Positions 18,250 through 27,282 of a stretch of 53,771 nucleotides of DNA are shown here, piece by piece. The stretch comes from Cyanothece sp. BG0011 (GTDB taxonomy: Bacteria > Cyanobacteriota > Cyanobacteriia > Cyanobacteriales > Microcystaceae), in assembly GCF_003013815.1 (NCBI RefSeq), contig NZ_PRLH01000007.1:1-53771 (forward strand). Direction: 5' to 3'. Below the pieces are notes generated by a model. The model made no database searches. It was not told the DNA's origin and saw nothing but the letters and a program-made list of their open reading frames with translations. The translations under genes were made by a program, and so were the position numbers. Numbering within the stretch: the first letter of the stretch is position 1; the number at the start of each line of letters is the position of its first letter.

Positions 18250-19977
18250 ATGTTACAACATGATGTGGTCATTGTGGGCGGTGGTTTAGCGGGATCTCGC
18301 GCTGCCCTAGAAATAAAACGCCTTAACCCTAGTATTGATGTGGCTGTTGTTGCCAAAACTCACCCCATTCGATCGCATTCCGTGGCAGCCCAAGGAGGGA
18401 TCGCTGCCAGTCTCAAAAATGTTGACTCAGAAGACAGTTGGGAGTCGCACGCCTTTGATACCGTCAAAGGTTCGGACTATTTAGCCGATCAAGATGCGGT
18501 GGCCTTACTCACCCAACAGGCCCCCGATGTTATTATCGACTTGGAACATTTAGGGGTGTTATTCTCCCGTTTAGACAATGGGAAAATTGCTCAACGGGCC
18601 TTTGGGGGCCATACCCATAACCGGACCTGTTACGCGGCCGATAAAACCGGCCATGCTATTCTCCATGAGTTAGTTAATAACCTCCGACGCAACGGAGTCA
18701 CCATTTACGATGAATGGTATGTGATGCAGTTGATCTACGAAGATGCAGAAGCCAAAGGCCTCGTCATGTATCATATCGAAGATGGAACCCTTGAAATTAT
18801 CCACAGTAAGGTGGTGATGTTCGCCACTGGGGGTTATGGACGAGTCTTTAACACTACCTCTAATGATTTTGCTTCAACAGGGGACGGGTTAGCCATGTCA
18901 GCGTTAGCCGGTGTCCCCTTAGAAGACATGGAGTTTGTCCAGTTTCACCCCACAGGTTTATATCCTGTCGGTGTGTTAATTTCTGAAGCAGTTAGAGGAG
19001 AAGGGGCCTATCTTATTAATAGCGAAGGACGGCGGTTTATGGAAGATTACGCCCCCTCACGCATGGAACTCGCCCCCCGTGACATCACTTCTCGCGCCAT
19101 TACCCTAGAAATACGGGCCGGGCGCGGTGTTTATCCAGATGGTAAACCAGGAGGTCCCTGTGTCTATTTGGACTTGCGCCACATGGGAGAAGAAAAGATC
19201 ATGAGTCGGGTTCCCTTTTGTTGGGAAGAAGCACACCGTTTAGTAGGAGTCGATGCGGTTTATGAACCCATGCCGGTGCGGCCTACAGCCCATTATTGCA
19301 TGGGCGGTATCCCCGTTAATACTCAAGGGAGAGTCAGATTAAGTGGCGATCGCCTCACAGAAGGATTTTTTGCAGCCGGTGAATGTGCTTGTGTTTCGGT
19401 TCACGGGGCCAACCGTTTAGGCAGTAATTCTTTATTAGAATGTGTGGTGTATGGCAAAATTACAGGGGAAAATATCGCTCATTATGTTAAGGATCGCAAG
19501 TTTTCTGAGTTTGATGAAGAGGCTTATTTGACAGAAGCCAAACAGCGTATTTCTAGCTTGTTAAATAAGGAAGGAACCATTCGTATTGGGGCATTACGTC
19601 AACAGTTTCAAGACTCGATGGCTGAACATTGTGGGGTATTTCGGACTGAAGAATTAATGCAGGAAGGTATTAATAAAATTCAAGAATTTAAGGCGCAATA
19701 TGACAACATTTATCTCGATGATAAGGATAGTTGTTGGAATACAGAGTTAATTGAAGCGATGGAATTACGCAATATTATGGTAGTGGGTGAAATGATTTTA
19801 ACCTCTGCTTTAAACCGTAAAGAAAGTCGTGGGGCCCATTCACGGGAAGATTATACGAAACGAGATGATCCCAACTTTTTGAAACATACCTTAGCTTATT
19901 ATTCTCCTGCTGGTTTAGATATTCAATATATGGATGTGGTACTTGATATGTTTGAACCGAAAGAACGAAAATATTAA
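18250..19977 (+). CDS. sdhA: Succinate dehydrogenase/fumarate reductase flavoprotein subunit
   Basis: FAD-containing catalytic subunit of succinate dehydrogenase, which in cyanobacteria feeds electrons into the thylakoid quinone pool. The 575-aa protein has the dinucleotide motif [10 protein letters not shown] (6-14), the [11 protein letters not shown] block with the histidine expected to carry FAD (H43), the [11 protein letters not shown] and ARGxxY-type [10 protein letters not shown] active-site regions, [15 protein letters not shown], and [21 protein letters not shown] 18250 lies ahead of the motif with nothing conserved upstream. Length is normal. No sdhB lies nearby; cyanobacterial sdh genes are often scattered. 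A strong terminator follows, so it is probably transcribed alone or with the upstream membrane gene. Confidence 0.93.
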   Translation: MLQHDVVIVGGGLAGSRAALEIKRLNPSIDVAVVAKTHPIRSHSVAAQGGIAASLKNVDSEDSWESHAFDTVKGSDYLADQDAVALLTQQAPDVIIDLEHLGVLFSRLDNGKIAQRAFGGHTHNRTCYAADKTGHAILHELVNNLRRNGVTIYDEWYVMQLIYEDAEAKGLVMYHIEDGTLEIIHSKVVMFATGGYGRVFNTTSNDFASTGDGLAMSALAGVPLEDMEFVQFHPTGLYPVGVLISEAVRGEGAYLINSEGRRFMEDYAPSRMELAPRDITSRAITLEIRAGRGVYPDGKPGGPCVYLDLRHMGEEKIMSRVPFCWEEAHRLVGVDAVYEPMPVRPTAHYCMGGIPVNTQGRVRLSGDRLTEGFFAAGECACVSVHGANRLGSNSLLECVVYGKITGENIAHYVKDRKFSEFDEEAYLTEAKQRISSLLNKEGTIRIGALRQQFQDSMAEHCGVFRTEELMQEGINKIQEFKAQYDNIYLDDKDSCWNTELIEAMELRNIMVVGEMILTSALNRKESRGAHSREDYTKRDDPNFLKHTLAYYSPAGLDIQYMDVVLDMFEPKERKY

Positions 19978-19982
19978 ATAAT

Positions 19983-20029
19983 AAGGGATAATGAGTAATT
20001 AATGATTGATTATTCATTATCCTTTTTTT
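19983..20029 (+). terminator. Intrinsic terminator after sdhA
   Basis: AGGGATAATGAGTAAT and ATTATTCATTATCCT form a long AT-rich stem followed by seven T, starting six bases past the sdhA stop. Confidence 0.85.
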
Positions 20030-20083
20030 GATGAATATGATATGAATGAATTGACAGCAGTTTGCGACTTAATAGAATAGGGT

Positions 20084-20111
20084 GTAGGGGCAGAATATAT
20101 TCTGCCCCTAC
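20084..20111. repeat. Palindrome GTAGGGGCAGAAT / ATTCTGCCCCTAC
   Basis: Perfect 13-bp arms around AT, in the 375-bp spacer between sdhA and the CHAD gene. It belongs to the 'gtaggggc' type of intergenic repeat common in cyanobacterial genomes. The rest of the spacer shows no gene. Confidence 0.65.
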
Positions 20112-20394
20112 CATACAATTTGCTGTAGTCATGGTTGTCAGGTTGACTGTTAACCTTTATATGAGGAATTGATATTAAAGCATAACCCTTTAACACTTCT
20201 TAACCTTGTGATAACAAAAGTAATTATATTGATTAAAATAAGTACAGGATAGAGTTGACAGGCATTTGTATCGAATTGAAAATTAAGTGATAGAAAAGAA
20301 CTACTTTTGCTTTTCAATCAACTAAAAGGTCAAAAACCTTGTGTGTCTAAAATAAATGACTCTCTCCTGTTAATCTTTTGTTGGAGGTAATAAT

Positions 20395-21450
20395 ATGAAA
20401 TATGACTTAGGACATGAACCAAAAACCTTTGGAGATTGGGCTTATATAGCTGTTACAACCCATTACAATAAATTCTTATCCCATGAAAATGGGGTGCTAG
20501 AAGATAAAGATCCTGAAGAATTGCATCAAATGCGAGTAGGGATGCGACGTTTAAGAAGTACCATTAAGGGATTTTCAGCAGCTTTAGATTTACCAGAAAA
20601 TGCCCAAGAAAAAAAAGTAGGAAAAATTGCTAAAACTTTAGGTAAACTAAGGGATTTAGATGTTTTAGAAGATAGTCTAAAAAACAAATATTATCCTAAT
20701 TTACCCAAAGATGAGCAAAAACAGTTAAAACAAGGTTTATCTAGTTTAAAAAAACAAAGAAAAAAAGTTTTTAAAACAGTAAAAAAGACTTTAAATAGTC
20801 AAAAATATGTTGATCTTAAACAAGGGTTTGATGATTGGTTAAACAGTCCAAGTTATCATGATATTGCTCAAGTTTCCATTCATACCATTTTAGCTGATCT
20901 TTTGTTACCTGAAGTGAGTCAGTTAATGTTACATCCTGGTTGGGTTATTGGGGTTAAATTTGAAGCAGGAACCATCAATTTTCCTGAGAGTTTATCTAAA
21001 GAAGCAGTAGAATCTTTACTCGATAAACAGGGATTGATGTTACACGATTTACGAAAAGCATCTAAACGAACCCGTTATAATATGGAGTTGTTTACTCAGT
21101 TTTATGGAGAAGTCTATGAAGCTTATCTAAAAGATATTAAACATATACAAAGTATCTTAGGGGACATACAAGATAGCTTTGTTTTAGTTGAGTTTCTTGA
21201 TAAAGTTTTTGAAGATAATATTCTCAATAAAATGCCAAGTTTTGCCAAGATTTTGCAAGAAACTCGTTATGAGAAGTGGCAAGAATGGGAAAAATTACAG
21301 CACAAATTCCTTGATAATAAAACCCGTAAAGATTTTCATATTGCAATTTTACAACCTTCTGTCATTCAATCTGAAATTGAAGAAAGCCAAGAAAATTCTA
21401 AAAAAGCCGTAGAAACTGCACCATCCAGCGATATTGCATCAAATTCTTAA
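20395..21450 (+). CDS. CHAD domain protein
   Basis: CHAD (conserved histidine alpha-helical domain) protein of 351 aa. It starts at ATG 20395 with GGAGG 8 bases upstream. The N-terminal ELHQMRVGMRRLRSTIKGF (residues about 42-60) and the repeat LMLHDLRKASKRTRYNMELF (about 217-236) give the paired H..R..R-R helices that define the domain; these basic helices are known to bind polyphosphate or phosphorylated ligands. A KIAKTLGKLRDLDVLED stretch is the usual linker to the second helix bundle. No CYTH/adenylate-cyclase partner domain is fused, unlike many family members. Lysine-rich and helical throughout. A role at polyphosphate granules is family inference. Confidence 0.9.
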   Translation: MKYDLGHEPKTFGDWAYIAVTTHYNKFLSHENGVLEDKDPEELHQMRVGMRRLRSTIKGFSAALDLPENAQEKKVGKIAKTLGKLRDLDVLEDSLKNKYYPNLPKDEQKQLKQGLSSLKKQRKKVFKTVKKTLNSQKYVDLKQGFDDWLNSPSYHDIAQVSIHTILADLLLPEVSQLMLHPGWVIGVKFEAGTINFPESLSKEAVESLLDKQGLMLHDLRKASKRTRYNMELFTQFYGEVYEAYLKDIKHIQSILGDIQDSFVLVEFLDKVFEDNILNKMPSFAKILQETRYEKWQEWEKLQHKFLDNKTRKDFHIAILQPSVIQSEIEESQENSKKAVETAPSSDIASNS

Positions 21451-21622
21451 CCAGATTATCTTAATCAAGAGATAATTTATAGCACTACAAAAATAGATTA
21501 GACTATTTGAAAATGGTAATATGTCTTACTCTTGTCCTCAAATATGGTATTCTAGAACTTGTGTAGTGCTATTTTTACTATCAAAAAAGTTATCATTGAT
21601 AGGCATTATTAAGGAAAAAATT

Positions 21623-22096
21623 ATGACTGAATCTACTGAACAAAGACTAAAAGAAAAACTAACCGAAGATATTAAACAAGCGATGAAAGCTAAGGATAAA
21701 ATTCGTTTAGAGACCATTAGAAGTCTTAAAAAAGTTATCCTAGAAAAAGAAGTCGAAGTACGACCAAAAGGACAAACAGAATTAACCTCAGAACAAGAAT
21801 TAGAAGTATTAGCCCAACAAGCGAAACAACGCCGAGATTCCATTGAACAATATAGTCAAGGGGGTAGGGATGATTTAGCTGATAAAGAAGCTCAAGAATT
21901 AGCCATTATTGAAACCTATTTACCCCGTCAATTGTCTACCGAAGAAATTGAAGCCATTATTGACAGCATTATCGAGTCAGTGGGGGCAACCTCCCCGAAA
22001 GATATGGGAAAAGTCATGGGACCGGCGATGAAAGAGTTAAAAGGTAAAGCAGATGGGAAGCAAGTCCAAGAAATAGTGAAAGCTAAATTAAACTAA
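21623..22096 (+). CDS. GatB/YqeY domain protein
   Basis: I set the start at ATG 21623 (MTESTEQRLKEKLTEDIKQAMKAKDKIRLETIRS) because AAGGA lies 7 bases upstream and the family starts at this motif; a longer frame opening at 21521 has no support. At 157 aa it matches YqeY length. The order KEKLTEDIKQAMKAKDK, LRSxKKVILEKEV, RRDSIEQYSQGGRDDLA, ELAIIETYLPRQLS and SPKDMGKVMGPAMKELKGKADGK is the YqeY family, which shares the C-terminal fold of the tRNA amidotransferase subunit GatB. Its own function is undefined, possibly tRNA-linked. Confidence 0.92.
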   Translation: MTESTEQRLKEKLTEDIKQAMKAKDKIRLETIRSLKKVILEKEVEVRPKGQTELTSEQELEVLAQQAKQRRDSIEQYSQGGRDDLADKEAQELAIIETYLPRQLSTEEIEAIIDSIIESVGATSPKDMGKVMGPAMKELKGKADGKQVQEIVKAKLN

Positions 22097-22121
22097 GGGT
22101 CAGCAAAGGAGGGTTAGACGA

Positions 22122-22196
22122 ATGTTATCGAATCCTAATCGAATTCTTAAGATTTCCTTGATAAATCCGCGAAAGCCCCATAAAATAGCCCTTTGA
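22122..22196 (+). CDS. Possible 24-aa leader peptide between yqeY and psbD
   Basis: ATG 22122 is preceded by AAGGAGGG, the strongest Shine-Dalgarno in this area, with a spacing of about 9 bases. The frame encodes a basic 24-residue peptide (MLSNPNRILKISLINPRK...) ending at TGA 22194-22196. It lies 25 bp past the yqeY stop and about 390 bp upstream of psbD, so it may be a tail of the yqeY transcript or a leader of psbD. A short frame alone is weak evidence; the good ribosome site is the reason to list it. Confidence 0.3.
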   Translation: MLSNPNRILKISLINPRKPHKIAL

Positions 22197-22395
22197 ACCC
22201 TTACCTCATGGGATGGATAGACATCAATTCATGGGGGTCATCCGAAAAATTTTGGATAAATTATGAGATAAGATGTGTCAAATTGTAAATTTTTTGCTAA
22301 TAATAGTCTAATGATAGCGAGCAGCACAGTTTACCTTGAACCAGGAAATTACCCGAAGTTTGGGCAAAAATTGTGCTAGTTTAAGAAATGTTAAT

Positions 22396-22433
22396 GATCC
22401 CCTCACTTCAATCTTGAAGTTAGTACAGGGATC
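22396..22433 (+). promoter_or_regulatory. Hairpin in the psbD upstream region
   Basis: GATCCC...GGGATC flank an inner ACTTCAA/TTGAAGT palindrome, giving a nearly continuous stem-loop 155 bp ahead of the psbD start. The 390-bp psbD upstream region carries no other gene besides the small frame at 22122. Light-dependent psbD expression often acts through the 5' leader, so this could be a leader structure; promoter elements could not be assigned. Confidence 0.4.
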
Positions 22434-22588
22434 TGACATCGCTTACCAAAAGAGCCAACTCAGTCAAACTGATAGGCATTCTCTAGGTCGCACCCTATAA
22501 GAAAATGGGACAATATGACCTAAACTAGATAAAACAAACGTTAAGAAATCTTGCCGTTGATTTCAGTTAAGCAAGAGGATTGGATTCT

Positions 22589-23644
22589 ATGACTATTGCA
22601 GTCGGACGCGCACCAGAAAGAGGATGGTTCGATGTCCTCGATGACTGGTTAAAACGCGATCGCTTTGTATTCGTCGGTTGGTCTGGTTTATTACTCTTCC
22701 CCTGTGCTTATCTAGCATTAGGGGGCTGGTTAACCGGAACCACCTTCGTCACTTCTTGGTATACCCACGGCTTAGCCAGTTCCTACCTTGAAGGATGTAA
22801 CTTTTTAACCGTAGCGGTTTCTTCCCCCGCTAACGCCTTCGGACACTCCATACTGTTCCTCTGGGGACCAGAAGCACAAGGAGACTTCACCCGTTGGTGT
22901 CAAATCGGTGGTTTATGGACATTTGTTGCCCTACACGGTGCATTTGGACTGATTGGCTTTATGTTACGTCAGTTTGAAATCGCCCGTCTAGTGGGTATCC
23001 GTCCTTACAACGCCATCGCCTTCTCTGCGCCTATTGCGGTGTTCGTCAGTGTGTTCTTGATGTACCCTCTAGGACAGTCTAGCTGGTTCTTCGGTCCTAG
23101 CTTTGGAGTGGCTGGAATCTTCCGTTTCATTCTCTTCTTACAAGGCTTCCACAACTGGACCCTCAACCCCTTCCACATGATGGGAGTAGCCGGTGTTCTC
23201 GGTGGTGCTTTACTCTGTGCCATTCACGGTGCAACAGTAGAAAACACCTTGTTTGAAGATGGTGAGCAAGCGAACACCTTCCGCGCTTTTGAACCCACCC
23301 AAGCAGAAGAAACCTATTCAATGGTGACTGCCAACCGTTTCTGGTCACAGATTTTCGGTATTGCTTTCTCCAACAAACGTTGGTTACACTTCTTCATGTT
23401 ATTCGTACCCGTAACCGGGTTATGGATGAGTGCAATTGGTATTGTAGGTTTAGCCTTAAACTTACGAGCTTATGACTTCGTGTCTCAAGAATTACGGGCT
23501 GCAGAAGACCCCGAATTTGAGACATTCTACACCAAAAACATTTTATTAAACGAAGGTCTCAGAGCTTGGATGGCTCCCCAAGACCAACCCCACCAAAACT
23601 TTGTATTCCCTGAGGAGGTACTGCCCCGTGGTAACGCTCTCTAA
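22589..23644 (+). CDS. psbD: Photosystem II D2 reaction-centre protein
   Basis: D2 is one half of the PSII heterodimer in the thylakoid membrane and binds P680 chlorophylls, the QA quinone and iron. The sequence [26 protein letters not shown] starts at ATG 22589, with AAGAGGA 10 bases upstream; a TTG three codons earlier would sit on top of the ribosome site. At 351 aa it matches the family, with five transmembrane helices, the helix [28 protein letters not shown] region and the QA/iron region [25 protein letters not shown]. The last 17 bases overlap psbC. Co-transcription with psbC is universal in cyanobacteria. Many genomes hold a second psbD elsewhere; this is the copy joined to psbC. Confidence 0.97.
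   Translation: MTIAVGRAPERGWFDVLDDWLKRDRFVFVGWSGLLLFPCAYLALGGWLTGTTFVTSWYTHGLASSYLEGCNFLTVAVSSPANAFGHSILFLWGPEAQGDFTRWCQIGGLWTFVALHGAFGLIGFMLRQFEIARLVGIRPYNAIAFSAPIAVFVSVFLMYPLGQSSWFFGPSFGVAGIFRFILFLQGFHNWTLNPFHMMGVAGVLGGALLCAIHGATVENTLFEDGEQANTFRAFEPTQAEETYSMVTANRFWSQIFGIAFSNKRWLHFFMLFVPVTGLWMSAIGIVGLALNLRAYDFVSQELRAAEDPEFETFYTKNILLNEGLRAWMAPQDQPHQNFVFPEEVLPRGNAL
23612..23618 (+). promoter_or_regulatory. psbC ribosome-binding site inside psbD
   Basis: GAGGAGG lies within the last psbD codons, 9 bases upstream of GTG 23628. It identifies the GTG as the psbC start and excludes a TTG at 23601 that precedes the site. Confidence 0.85.
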
Positions 23645-25004
23645 TGTTGCCAGTGGTCGTGACCTGGAATCTACCGGTTTCGCGTGGTGGTCAGGCAATG
23701 CTCGTCTGATCAACCTCTCCGGTAAGCTTTTAGGCGCTCACGTCGCTCATGCTGGTTTAATCGTATTCTGGGCAGGGGCTATGACCCTGTTTGAAACCGC
23801 CCACTTTATCCCTGAAAAGCCCATGTATGAACAGGGCTTAATTCTCCTTCCCCACATTGCCACCCTCGGTTGGGGTGTTGGCCCTGGTGGTGAAGTCATT
23901 GATACATTTCCCTTCTTTGTAGTGGGAGTATTACACCTGATCTCTTCTGCCGTTCTCGGTTTCGGTGGTATTTACCACGCCTTAAGAGGACCGGAAACCT
24001 TAGAAGAGTATTCCAGTTTCTTCGGTTATGACTGGAAAGATAAGAACCAAATGACCAATATTATTGGTTATCACCTCATTATCTTAGGATGTGGTGCGCT
24101 GCTGTTGGTGTTCAAAGCCATGTTCTTTGGCGGTGTCTATGACACTTGGGCACCCGGTGGCGGAGATGTGCGTGTGATTACTAACCCCACCTTAAACCCC
24201 GCCATTATTTTCGGCTATCTGCTGAAAGCTCCTTTCGGGGGAGAAGGTTGGATCGTTGGTGTAGACAACATGGAAGATATTATCGGTGGCCACATCTGGG
24301 TTGGCTTGATCTGTATCTTCGGTGGTGTTTGGCACATCTTAACCAAGCCTTTCGGTTGGGCCCGTCGTGCTTTCATCTGGTCTGGTGAAGCCTACCTTTC
24401 CTACAGTTTAGGCGCGTTATCCTTAATGGGTTTCATCGCTTCTGTCATGGTTTGGTACAACAACACCGCTTATCCCAGTGAATTCTACGGTCCGACTGGT
24501 ATGGAAGCGTCTCAGTCTCAGGCCTTCACCTTCTTGGTGCGTGACCAAAGAATGGGCGCTAACATCGGCTCGGCTCAAGGTCCTACCGGGTTAGGTAAAT
24601 ACTTAATGCGTTCTCCCACTGGTGAAATCATCTTCGGTGGTGAAACCATGCGTTTCTGGGACTTCCGTGGTCCTTGGTTAGAGCCTTTACGTGGGCCTAA
24701 CGGTTTAGATTTAGATAAATTAAGAAACGACATTCAGCCCTGGCAAATTCGTCGTGCTGCTGAATACATGACCCATGCACCTTTAGGGTCTTTAAACTCT
24801 GTAGGTGGGGTTATCACTGACGTTAACTCCTTTAACTATGTGTCTCCCCGTGCGTGGTTAGCCACCTCTCACTTTACCCTCGGTTTCTTCTTCCTCGTTG
24901 GTCACCTATGGCACGCTGGACGTGCTCGGGCGGCAGCTGCTGGATTTGAAAAAGGAATCGACCGTGAGACTGAACCCGTACTCGCTATGCCTGATCTGGA
25001 CTAA
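23628..25004 (+). CDS. psbC: Photosystem II CP43 antenna protein
   Basis: CP43 is the core antenna that carries excitation to the reaction centre and contributes ligands to the oxygen-evolving cluster. It starts at GTG 23628 ([46 protein letters not shown]), overlapping psbD by 17 bases, and gives 458 aa with six membrane helices. The large lumenal loop contains [23 protein letters not shown], with the Glu and Arg of the Mn-cluster pocket (E354 and R357 in standard numbering). Many histidines for chlorophyll are conserved ([44 protein letters not shown]). A terminator follows 20 bp after the stop. Sequence is wholly canonical. Confidence 0.97.
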   Translation: MVTLSNVASGRDLESTGFAWWSGNARLINLSGKLLGAHVAHAGLIVFWAGAMTLFETAHFIPEKPMYEQGLILLPHIATLGWGVGPGGEVIDTFPFFVVGVLHLISSAVLGFGGIYHALRGPETLEEYSSFFGYDWKDKNQMTNIIGYHLIILGCGALLLVFKAMFFGGVYDTWAPGGGDVRVITNPTLNPAIIFGYLLKAPFGGEGWIVGVDNMEDIIGGHIWVGLICIFGGVWHILTKPFGWARRAFIWSGEAYLSYSLGALSLMGFIASVMVWYNNTAYPSEFYGPTGMEASQSQAFTFLVRDQRMGANIGSAQGPTGLGKYLMRSPTGEIIFGGETMRFWDFRGPWLEPLRGPNGLDLDKLRNDIQPWQIRRAAEYMTHAPLGSLNSVGGVITDVNSFNYVSPRAWLATSHFTLGFFFLVGHLWHAGRARAAAAGFEKGIDRETEPVLAMPDLD

Positions 25005-25024
25005 GATTTAAGGTTAGACAACTT

Positions 25025-25060
25025 AAGAACTCCTACTATGTTTAGTGGGGGTTCTTTTTT
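25025..25060 (+). terminator. Intrinsic terminator of psbDC
   Basis: AAGAACTCCTACTA / TAGTGGGGGTTCTT pair over 14 positions (with two G-U pairs) around TGTT and are followed by a six-T run. Confidence 0.92.
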
Positions 25061-25102
25061 GTCCCCTGAAAGTTAACTATTCTGCCAAGATGAGGATAAA
25101 AT

Positions 25103-25984
25103 TTACTTGTCCTCCTCTGTCGACGGAACTTCTACTCCTTTCTCATATAACATAGCCGGTTGTTGTTGAATATTATCAGTAATAGGGGTTACTTTTTCGA
25201 TTACCTTAACGAGTTGCTGATAATTAGGGACTTCTCCATTAGCAATATAACCCACCGACGCAGGAATCATAGGTGGAGCCGTGGTTAACACATTATACAA
25301 AGCTTCTTGTTCAATTTGGGGCAGACTATTAGAGACTAAAATAGAACCACTGGGAACCTCATGGTCATCCTGATGTAACACACGAAATCTTGTTTGCCGA
25401 ACCGTTGCCCGATAACGATTATATTGCTCAAGAGACATCGCTGCGGCTACCACTTCCCCTTGACTAATCCATTCTAATGCTTGTTTCGGAGTGGCTGCTA
25501 AACGAATTTTGGCGACATTGAGTCCATAAAGGTTAAGAAGAGGAAAATAATAACCCGTTGCTGAACCGGGTTGTCCAAGAGCAACCGCTTTCCCATTTAA
25601 CTCTGAGAGGGTTTTTAAGGGGCTGTCTTGGGCTATAACAAAGATAGAGCGGTTATTGAGTCCTCCTTCTAAGGGTAAAATAGGGATATAGGTAGATTGC
25701 TGAGTGGCGATCGCTGCTAACCCCGACGAAGCAAACACGAGATCCCATGCTTTCCCCTTAATTTGAGTAACAGCTTGGCGTTCATTGTAGGTGGGTTCTA
25801 ACTCCACGATACTATTAAGTTCTTTTTCGAGATATGCTTTGAGTTCTCCGTATTTTTCCTCGAGTTGCTCATTTTCTCCAAAACTAACCACCCCTAACGT
25901 GATGCGAGCCGGGAATTGTTGTCGTGACTGACAACCCCAAAAAGTAAAGACAATTAATATTAAGTATAAACAACGAATTTTCAT
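25103..25984 (-). CDS. PhnD-type phosphate/phosphonate-binding lipoprotein
   Basis: Periplasmic substrate-binding protein of the PhnD/SsuA2 family. I set the start at ATG 25982-25984, so that MKIRCLYLILIVFTFWGC forms a lipoprotein signal with lipobox FWGC; in-frame ATG 25991-25993 is an alternative. The mature part has ITLGVVSFGENEQLEEKYGELKAYLEKEL, the WDLVFASSG block and DSPLKTLSELNGKAVALGQPGSATGYYFP, all hallmarks of the family; ASSG and the Ser/Thr of GSATG are expected ligand contacts. About 293 aa, normal. No ABC permease or ATPase is adjacent; the next gene is divergent and encodes a c-heme HAMP protein. Free-standing PhnD proteins often act as sensory partners. The ligand (phosphate, phosphite or other) cannot be told. 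Confidence 0.85.
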   Translation of the reverse strand: MKIRCLYLILIVFTFWGCQSRQQFPARITLGVVSFGENEQLEEKYGELKAYLEKELNSIVELEPTYNERQAVTQIKGKAWDLVFASSGLAAIATQQSTYIPILPLEGGLNNRSIFVIAQDSPLKTLSELNGKAVALGQPGSATGYYFPLLNLYGLNVAKIRLAATPKQALEWISQGEVVAAAMSLEQYNRYRATVRQTRFRVLHQDDHEVPSGSILVSNSLPQIEQEALYNVLTTAPPMIPASVGYIANGEVPNYQQLVKVIEKVTPITDNIQQQPAMLYEKGVEVPSTEEDK

Positions 25985-26274
25985 GTTAATCATCAACAAA
26001 ACTTAAACGATAGAACTTTATTAATTCTTTTAGTCTGCTCAACATAACCATGAAAGTTTTAGTCATTTTATGGGCATACTACTATCATGATAAGCCCTGA
26101 ACTAACTCTATAGAAGACTATGGCTTGATTTTCAACAATATTCTTAATGTTTGTTGATAGTAATTAGCTCTAAAGTTTCAGTCCTATTGAGGCTTGCTGG
26201 TCAGACTCTTTTGTGATTACGGGTTAGTTTATCGATATTTTATCGTATTTTTTTACGCTTCTCAGACTAAAACA

Positions 26275-27195
26275 ATGCTCAAAAACAATCATCTGCTCAA
26301 GAATCTTAACATTGCGACAAAATTAAATATTTTGTTAACCGTTATTGCTATTGTTACTGTTTTTTTAAGTGGTGGGGTTCTATCTTTGATTTTGTCTCAC
26401 AATGCTGAAAGAGTTGTGACTGATAAAGCCTTAGTTTTGATGGAAACCATGAGTGCTGTTCGTAATTATACTAGCACAAAAGTTAACCCAGAATTAGCAG
26501 CCAGACTAGAAACTGACACTCAATTTTTACCCCAAACCGTTCCCGCTTTTTCGGCACGAGAAGTGTTTGAATATTTTAGAGAACAAGGAGGTTACAAAGA
26601 CTTTTTCTATAAAGAAGCTACCTTGAATCCAACTAATTTACGAGACAAAGCTGATAAATTTGAAGCGAACATTGTCGAAAAGTTCCGTAATGATAGAAGT
26701 CTTGAACAAACTTCTGGATTTCGTTCTTTTAGTAGTGGAGATATTTTCTATATTGCCCGTCCTTTAGAAGTTTCTCAAGAAAGTTGTTTACGCTGTCACA
26801 GTACCCCCGATGTGGCTCCAAAAAGTTTATTAACCACTTATGGCAGAGAAAATGGTTTTAATTGGAAATTACATGAAATTGTTGGGGCGCAAATGATTTT
26901 AGTGCCTGCTACAGCCATCTTTGAAAGTGCTAAACGACTACAAGTTTCGGTTACCAGTATTTTGATATTTTGTTTAGGTTTAGCGATTATTTTAATTAAC
27001 TTCTTTTTGAGATTTACGGTAACCACTCCCTTGAAAAAAATGGCACAGTTAGCACAACGGATTAGTACAGGAGATTTAACTAAAGAATTTGCCCATCCTT
27101 ATGACGATGAAATGGGAATGTTAGCTGCTTCTTTAAACCGCATGAAAGTTAGTTTAGATATTGCTATGGAAATGTTAAATTCTGATACCGAGTAA
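26275..27195 (+). CDS. Membrane c-heme sensor-like protein with HAMP domain
   Basis: I place the start at ATG 26275 (MLKNNHLLKNLNIATKLNILL), as upstream residues look unlike coding. Order: TM1 about 17-41; a periplasmic domain with the sequence of the Tll0287-like/DUF3365 family, including VEKFRNDRSLEQTSGFRSF and a CLRCH motif (171-175) for one covalently bound c-type heme; TM2 about 224-246; HAMP domain about 247-300, ending at residue 306. There is no kinase, cyclase or methyl-accepting domain after the HAMP, so the signal must pass to a partner or this is a stub. It is divergent from the PhnD lipoprotein gene with about 290 bp between. A redox or gas sensor is the likely role from heme-sensor relatives, but this is inference. 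Confidence 0.85.
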   Translation: MLKNNHLLKNLNIATKLNILLTVIAIVTVFLSGGVLSLILSHNAERVVTDKALVLMETMSAVRNYTSTKVNPELAARLETDTQFLPQTVPAFSAREVFEYFREQGGYKDFFYKEATLNPTNLRDKADKFEANIVEKFRNDRSLEQTSGFRSFSSGDIFYIARPLEVSQESCLRCHSTPDVAPKSLLTTYGRENGFNWKLHEIVGAQMILVPATAIFESAKRLQVSVTSILIFCLGLAIILINFFLRFTVTTPLKKMAQLAQRISTGDLTKEFAHPYDDEMGMLAASLNRMKVSLDIAMEMLNSDTE

Positions 27196-27241
27196 AAAGC
27201 GTGAATAGGGAACAATTATCATTCGCTTATAATCAGAAAAC

Positions 27242-27279
27242 AATGGATAATTAACCCTCAATCATCAATTATCCATTTT
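27242..27279. terminator. Bidirectional terminator between the heme protein gene and murE
   Basis: AATGGATAATT and AATTATCCATT form a perfect 11-bp stem with a 14-base loop between convergent genes. T's follow on the plus strand and A/T-rich sequence precedes, so both transcripts may end here. Confidence 0.65.
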
Positions 27280-27282
27280 CGA

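Noticed and set aside
23601-23627. psbC start at TTG 23601
   Set aside because: The Shine-Dalgarno GAGGAGG lies after this codon, and the standard CP43 N-terminus starts at GTG 23628.
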